Below are positions 49,006-64,000 of a stretch of 64,000 nt of DNA, piece by piece. The notes under the pieces were generated by a model. It did not search any database. It was not told where the DNA came from and saw only the letters and a list, made by a program, of their open reading frames with translations. The position numbers and the translations under genes were made by a program. The stretch comes from Whitmania pigra. Taxonomy: Eukaryota > Annelida > Clitellata > Hirudinida > Haemopidae. The DNA is taken from positions 722,501 to 786,500 of the forward strand of contig JAJTWR010000371.1 of NCBI GenBank assembly GCA_021613335.1. Reading direction: 5' to 3'. Position 1 is the stretch's first letter. The number at the start of each line of letters is the position of its first letter.

Positions 49006-49585
49006 TTTACAGTGTTGGGATGGCAATGACAAAATACTACTTTTCAACAACAGACATTTAGTTTCGCGGGTCAAATGCGTAAATTAATTGACTGAATGGT
49101 TAAAAATGATTGAATAAATTGCCCTCATTTTTCAAAAATGTTGTTTTTATAAAACAAAAATGATGGAACGTTTATTGTTTTATTTGTGAGTAAGAAATTC
49201 GGTTAAGCTCCCAATTTTAAACGATTGTCTAGGAATGCATCACGACCTAAGTTCCGGTAACCAGCCGTGTTTTCGTTTCTGTCTAACAATGAGAAGAATG
49301 GACGGGATGCATATTAAATTGTTTTGAATACAATTGTAATGAAGAGTGTAATCGCGAACAAATACTGTGACTAGGCTTTCGCAACAAATTTCGGCCTGAA
49401 TTACCAACAAAGGACTTGAATTTACGCATTTTTTTTGAACCTGCTGATAAAATACAAAAAAACTTGATTCAAAGTGCCGATGTTTACATGTGACTTTATC
49501 TTAAGACACTGTACATTGTGACTCAACAATAATTTATCCAGAGGTGTATACAGCTGTATTTTTCACAATTATCACGAAGTAAAAC
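49006..49585. other. Spacer between antistasin-like gene and TRIM gene
   Basis: Only 580 bp between the stop codon at 49005 and the ATG at 49586, same orientation. It contains the 3' UTR with possible polyadenylation signals (aataaa near 49113) and the TRIM promoter. No further gene was seen. Confidence 0.5.
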
Positions 49586-51627
49586 ATGAAGCGTGCACAG
49601 GCCAATAGGTCTTCAAAATTGGATAGTTACGAACACGTCCTCATGTGTCTCATTTGCAGGAGTCTTTTTGATGATCACGATCACCAACCAAAGTTTCTGC
49701 CATGTCACCATACTTTCTGTAAGGACTGCCTCCGAGAATTTGTTCGGCAAATGGGCGACGAAATAGAATGCCCCAGTTGCCGTAAGCCGGCCACGATACC
49801 CGCAGCTGGCGTAGCAGCTCTGCAAACCAACTTTTATGCCAAATACATTCAGAGTCTCGTCTATGGTGTTGGCGCATTGGGCTGCTCTCCTGCAATGCTG
49901 GGTGGAGGGCACGGGGACACCGATCCGATGTGCCAAACTCACGAGTCTATGAAAGCGCAATACTTTTGCAAGCAATGTTCCAGAATGGCATGTGAATCCT
50001 GTTTCTCTAATGAGGGTTCTTGTTCAGGTCATCAGAAGAAGCCATTGGTTGCAGCTGCTGAGGATTTCCAGGGTAAGATTGATGCCAGTTTTGCCAGGGC
50101 TAATGCTCTGATAGAACAAAAGAAGGTGGAGTTGGAAGCAAGACTGAAGGCTTTTTCAGAAGAGAAGGACAGAGCCCTGCTGAAGATCGATGCAGCGTTC
50201 GAAGCCCATGTCCACTTGCTCAATAGAAGGGCCACGTTGTTGAAGAACAAGGTGTGTTCGAAATTAAGTTAATTAAAAAGATTAAAAAAAGATAAAGTTA
50301 ATTAAAAAACTAGTGATGACTAACATACATATGGTGATAGTGAGACAATTTTTGTTGGGTCATGCTGCTGGCTTGAAAAGACTTACATTGTTTAAATAAC
50401 CATCATTTTTTGTCATAACTTTCCCAGTTTAGTAATCAAAGTAAGCAAATTCATTCTAATTCATTAAATTTTGCCAACATTAAAATTGATATCGTTTCCT
50501 CTCGTCCAGGTGATAGATTCGTACAACGAGCGAGTGACTTCGTTTGAGTCCGACCTGGAGGAAATATCGACTGCCATGACATGCATCATCAGCCTCAAGG
50601 AATTCCACGAGACTGCCATCAGCAGAGGACAATTAGAAGACATTGAAAAGGTGAAAGTGAAACGGTCGCATTTACCATTTATGTTGTGATTGTACTTCAT
50701 TTATATAGCGCCATATGCACAGCATCAGAGATGCTTCTTGTAACCATTTATAAAGCACTTCTTCCAAAGGGTACTTGTGACGGCATAGGCTGGCTTTTGA
50801 ACATGACTTCGTGCAACTGTTGCCATTACTACAGGATTGAAAACCAGGAATAATTAAACAAGGTAATTTTTATAATTTTGTATTTTATTTCAATGAAGGG
50901 GGTGGAAGAGCTGAACGAGGTTTACTCCAATGTCGAGAGTCGCATCCACCCGAGGCCCTACCACGTCCTGTTTGAAGACAAGCATGGCATCGAGAGGTTC
51001 AAATCCTGCGTCAAGGACCTCGGAAAGGTGACATGCTTTGCCGGAACGGTCGCCTCTCTGGACCAAAAGAACTCGGCCGTGGCTTCGGGGGACGACGATC
51101 CTCCCGACACCACTCCTTCTTCGCCTCATCCTCCCTCCTCCGGGGGGTTTTCTGACCACCCCGTCGATGGAAAACCCGACCCCGACGACCGAAGGAATGT
51201 CAATGAAAGCGAACGACCGCCTCCTGACGGTCAGCGCAATGGAAGCATGTCCGATGCTTGCCATGACCTTGAAACGAAGTTGCCAAACATGATTTCTGGA
51301 ATGGATGTCACCAGAGCACGCCGAGGAAGCACTGATGCGACTACCACACCTATCGACAAAACTGAAGCTAACAACAACAGCAATAGAGGCATCATCGAGT
51401 TCCTCTCGGCCCGTTTGCACAGGCCCTACTCAGCTAGGGTCAAAAAGGCTTTCGAGAAGGCCAAAGACGATGAGAACGACAACGGGAAAGGGGATGACTC
51501 CAACATCCGCAACAACACGAAAGGACTGGCCTCTCCAGTCAGAAGACCCAAGTTTCTCATCTCCCCCGACAACGTCAAGGCCGACAGAAATAAGGTCGCA
51601 GAGATTATCCCCAGCAATCTTGTGTGA
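49586..51627 (+). CDS. TRIM/RBCC protein: RING, B-box, coiled coil and unusual C-terminus, 3 exons
   Basis: Exons 49586-50251, 50510-50650 and 50899-51627 give about 511 residues with continuous phase. A C3HC4 RING finger uses C21, C24, C40, H42, C45, C48, C62 and C65, which predicts E3 ubiquitin ligase activity with an E2 partner. A B-box type 2 follows (C116, H119, C128, C131, C136, C139 and H149). Residues about 160-270 are a Glu/Lys/Ala-rich coiled coil for dimerisation. The remainder carries none of the usual TRIM C-terminal modules (no SPRY, NHL or filamin repeat seen). It has a Pro/Asp/Ser-rich low-complexity segment and a Lys/Asp-rich tail with short motifs FLSARLHRPYSARVKKAFEK and RRPKFLISPDN. 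The start is the ATG opening MKRAQANRSS. The orthologue in vertebrates cannot be named. GC content is higher than in the neighbours because of the low-complexity exon. Confidence 0.85.
50694..50833 (+). repeat. Dispersed repeat copy 1 (TTCATTTATATAGCGC family)
   Basis: This intronic TRIM segment shares TTCATTTATATAGCGC, then a CCAAAGGG-like and a TGTTGCCAT block in the same order, with 63512-63600 in a DPYD intron. This points to a short interspersed element or MITE family. TRIM intron 2 contains this copy. Confidence 0.6.
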
Positions 51628-54600
51628 TCATCTTAAAAACTGCTGGATAAAATACTCGGTCGGTCGAGGTGCGCCGTTTGAGGGGATCTCTTTCATGGCT
51701 TACTTCCAGACTTGGTTGTCATAAGACTTGATGGTTAGGCGATCGTGGTGTTGGCAACAGAAGGGTTTCCTAAAATCATTTTTCTGCCATTTGCTTCAAG
51801 ATAGATGATGCTAATACAGGCTACAGTGAAGCAGCTAATAATTAGCTCTAAAGTTATGTGAACAACATCGTGCTTATGTTATTGAATTAATGCCTTTTCT
51901 TTTTTTTTGCTGAAAGGTCTTGGATTGTTTTGAAATTTGGTTAAGTGAGTATATGTGGGCATGACAGTGAGATGAGGAGTGGCACTGCAAGTGTTTGCAA
52001 CTATCGCTGTTAATTTCATTCACATTTTCCTTGCTTTTGTTGGTGTCAAGTTTCATTCATTTAAATCCGAATTTTATCAGCAATTGCCTCTTAATAAGAG
52101 ATGTGATTGCAGAGTGCCGGGTTGTGATAGTGACAGTGTACCAGTGGTGATGTGGTGATAGTAATGATGATGACAATGATGATGATGTCCTCTTAGCAAT
52201 GCTTTCTTGTCTTTGTTGTCCCTCTCTTAATTGCTGCTATATAGGCCGACCTAGTTTAAAACATTCAGCTTGGAGTACTTCAGTTGGTGTTGTTATCTGT
52301 ACGAATATTATCCTATTAATATATCATTAGTTGATAACCTCATGTTGTCATCATCAACTATAGATATGGCATTGGAATCATCACCTTATCAGAGAAACAG
52401 GTTTTCATTATCATTAACACTGGTCCTTCAAGCTTTTCATTGATGACTTTTCAATTAAAAGATAAATTTGCAGTTGTTCAACTTGCATAGAAATTACTTT
52501 TCTATTTGTTTTTGTCACTTGGGTGGTTGCTGATGATGATGTGAGCAGTGAATCATATAAATGATTATTTTTAACCAGCAACAATTGGATTAAAAGTTAA
52601 CCCTCTTTATTAGCTTCATTAGATCTTGATGTCATTGTGCCCTTTATCTCTATAATTGCTTCTGTTCTTAGCAAATGTTCGCCTTTGCTAGCAGATCTTG
52701 CAACCAGTTTACAATGAACCTATTTCTGAGCTTCCCGACACGTATTTTCCTCGTTTCCTCACCCGTGAAGGGATGTTTGAACCAATCAAATTGAGTATGA
52801 CGATTGACCTCTATGCTTTCACTATGATAGAATTTCTGCGTTGCTAGGCTTTTGCTGCTACTCTCAGATCTGCCGTTCCATGTCGTTCATTCCTTAAGGA
52901 AATGCAACAGATAACATCATCATCATTGGATCTAGTCCATCTTGAACTTTTAGTTAGATTCAGTTCAAGTCATGGGAAAGGAAACATGAATGTCTGATAG
53001 TCTGTGCTTATCTGAAGATGATTGATGCGATGATTGCATTCACTGAATGATTGGTAAGGATCGGTAATTACTAAAAATGCATTGTTTCATCTTCGTGTAA
53101 AGTAAGCGTTGGACAAAAAACCCTTTCAACCTTAAGCTTCTTCTGACCATTCTATTTCTGATTGAATGGCTGACAAATTGATCTCATGATTAATCACTGA
53201 TCGATTGTTCTAATGTTATCTTAAAAAACCAAAGACTCCAAAGCACAAAGCATTCAAATGCTAGAATGATTTGTGTTTTTGAATGGTTTGCAATGATGGT
53301 TGCTCAGTAACATTTTGAATTCTATTGTTTATTCCTTTCTTTTCTGTCCATCCAAAAGTATTTTTAATTTATTTATTTATTTCAATAAAATAAATTGTGA
53401 GGATGTGTTGCCGATGTATATAAATTATTATTAATAATAAGATAATTTCAGAATTCTTATCTTTAACTTAATTTTCAAAGGCTTTTTTGCCTTTATTTCA
53501 AAGAATTTTTGATTGCGGTACTTTCGAATTTTATTGTTGATGATGATGATGATGGAAATAAAAATTATCCAGAGGTTTTTTGATCAGCAGTATTTTGATT
53601 CATTATTTGGAGATCATATTTGACTGAATAATTGGTTGATAAATCGTGTCATTCTTTTTCCAAAAAAATAACCAGAATTGACCACTGATGTGCATCACAA
53701 TCTCTGGAAGCCAACATTTCATGGATCCCAAAAGCAGTTGAATTTGGTTAATTTTCGATCTATGAACTTGTTAGACTTTCCTGCCGTGCAGTTTGCCACG
53801 TTTCTTCGTACCATTAGTGATTCGTACGTTATTTAATATGAAAAAGCCATGAAACATCTACGTGTCTATGAAGTCGGACAATCACCCTTATCCTCTCCGT
53901 GTTTCACCCTGGGCACAAGCCTGTGCAGGCTCATACATGAACTTGTTTTACCGAATGTAACTTTTTTGTGAAAGTTTGTTTTTCTGTTATATTGCCGCAC
54001 AAATGGAAATCTTTGAAATTATATCTTCGGTTGACACATCATGTTATTGTTATTGTTACTGCCTGAGAATTGGTTTTCATTTTGTGGTGTTAGTAATTAA
54101 CTTTATATCCCTAATAATGTAATCATCTTCCTCTTGCTTGCCTTCACCTTTCATTTCATGCAATAAGGCTATAATCCCCAGGCATAGTGTTGCGCAATTA
54201 CTGAAAAAGGTTAATGATTATTACTATTTTGGTTTGATTTCTCAGATTTGAGATTTGTCCTCTGGAAGGCCGGGATAAGGGGTGGGGGTGGGGGCTATGG
54301 GCTACCCACCAAGAAGGGGCCTCAGATTTGCAGGTTAAGCACTGAAACAAATTGCTGATGACATTGAAGAAGAACAGTTTGTATGCTATGAGGTGAAAGG
54401 ACTGTCAAGATAGATCAGCTTGAAACGGGTATTCAAATGTTTAGGGTAGCAAGAGGTACTCGTAGAGGTGAAATAGATTACAAACCAGAGACCGTAAAAC
54501 TTGGAATTTAGTATTTGATTGATTGGAAGTGTATGCCCTCCAATGACGGTATGACTATCGAGATCCAATTTTGTTTTTTTTTTATGGTTATCACACTTTG

Positions 54601-55508
54601 CAGGGTTGCGGCGTTTTGGTACTCGCTATTAGCGAACTATAAACTAAATATAGAAATCTTGAGATCCTTTGGAAACTTGTTTTCGACTTACTTTGGCTTG
54701 TGTCTTGCAAAGTGTCTGTGTGCTTGGCGCAATTTTGTTAAGCCGTTTTGTTGATTACAAGCCAATTACAGTGATTTAGAACTTTAATTACAAAAACTTT
54801 GCAAAGAAAACGAAATTAATACTACTTAAGAGGTCACAAGCTTTTATCTAGCTGTGCTATCTCCACAAGCAGTACAAGGATGTGCTGGGAGCAATGTGCA
54901 CTTAAGCTAGTTTTATAAGGACCTAGTTGTTATTTCGTTGAGTTTCTTTCGGTGCAACAGCTGTGACTAACTGAGCGAGATCGAATTTGTTTTCGTTCAG
55001 CATTTAAAAAAAGTTTTGAGCCATTAATTTGAGTTTCAGTTAATTCTAGCTAATAAGTGAGTTATAGTTTTATTTTGTGAAGATGGGTTGATACTTATTG
55101 ACATATCAACTTATGTGGTTAATTTTTGAATTGAAATACTGTACTTAGGAAATTAATAATATTTAGTTACACTAATAACAAGATACATGTGTAGGAGATA
55201 CTTTATATGCATGATCAGTGATCTAGAAAGGATGATAATTGAACCACTGGTTTACATGCATCAGTATGTTTGGCTTTACCTTAATGAACATTCATAAGTG
55301 CATTCATTAACATATTGAGGGTTTAGATTGAGTAGATTTGATTCCTAGGTTCAACATTTGGATGCTTTCACAAAATTCACATTAAATACTTTCTTAGCTA
55401 ATGCTCATCAATTTATATAATTTCCAATTTTTATTTAGATTTAGCTATTTTTAACCTGCAAAATAAAACCCTAATTTTCTTTAATTTTTAGAGTAGGAAC
55501 AAGTGGAC
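51628..55508. other. Intergenic region between TRIM and DPYD genes
   Basis: About 3.9 kb holding the TRIM 3' UTR and the DPYD promoter or 5' UTR. Short GAT tracts occur near 52160-52185 and 53537-53552. A G-rich stretch lies at 54270-54300. Open frames at 54386-54568 and 54515-54754 show no domain. No RNA gene was recognised. Confidence 0.5.

Positions 55509-64000
<8,492 letters not shown>

Noticed and set aside
50890..51420. Minus-strand 176-codon open frame
   Set aside because: Antisense shadow of the GC-richer last TRIM exon; it has no domain or splice support.

Overview
This is an AT-rich animal nuclear genome window. Genes are split by many short introns (mostly about 100 to 900 bp, GT-AG with two GC-AG cases) and separated by long non-coding stretches, microsatellites, small DNA-transposon remnants and one large tandem array. 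The gene set (SOX HMG-box factor, CREBRF-type bZIP, TRIM/RBCC ligase, antistasin-like secreted protein) is metazoan. The low GC, short introns and antistasin-like gene suggest an invertebrate, but the phylum cannot be fixed from the sequence alone.

Layout from left to right: (1) the 3' end of an unidentified gene with an acidic C-terminus (75-667, +). (2) A complete DDX47/Rrp3 DEAD-box helicase gene of 12 exons (4233-8527, +), including a GC-AG intron. (3) A MITE with target-site duplication (8829-9170). (4) A two-exon SOX gene with a very long glutamine-rich N-terminus (12370-9394, -). (5) About 4.5 kb without a recognised gene. (6) A short CREBRF homologue of 3 coding exons (18684-16937, -). 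(7) A hAT-type MITE with 8-bp TSD (19031-19306). (8) A 17-exon NOG1/GTPBP4 GTPase gene (24309-19675, -), head-to-head with (9) a CTD small phosphatase gene (24741-26867, +). (10) A 14-exon UGP2 gene (36996-28803, -). (11) A 5.4-kb tandem array (about 38740-44140) of 334-bp and 587-bp monomers that all carry a hammerhead-ribozyme-like core. (12) A 9-exon secreted antistasin-like cysteine-rich protein gene (45245-49005, +). (13) A 3-exon TRIM/RBCC gene (49586-51627, +). (14) The first 19 coding exons of DPYD (55509-64000, +), cut by the right edge.

The genes do not form an operon. DDX47 and NOG1 both act in ribosome assembly in the nucleolus. UGP2 and DPYD are cytosolic metabolic enzymes (UDP-glucose synthesis; pyrimidine breakdown). 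CREBRF and SOX are nuclear regulators. The antistasin-like protein is predicted to be secreted.

The most unusual element is the array at 38740-44140. Thirteen copies of a core box (CTGATGA, an internal hairpin, then GAAACGGGTC) are spaced exactly 334 or 587 bp apart, with one 298-bp spacing at the degenerate left end. This resembles a type I hammerhead with a minimal helix III, as seen in animal satellites and retrozyme-like small circular RNAs. Helix I and one extra base in the core do not fit the textbook model, so the assignment is a hypothesis. All exon coordinates were derived by eye from splice consensus, frame continuity and remembered family sequence; no searches were run.
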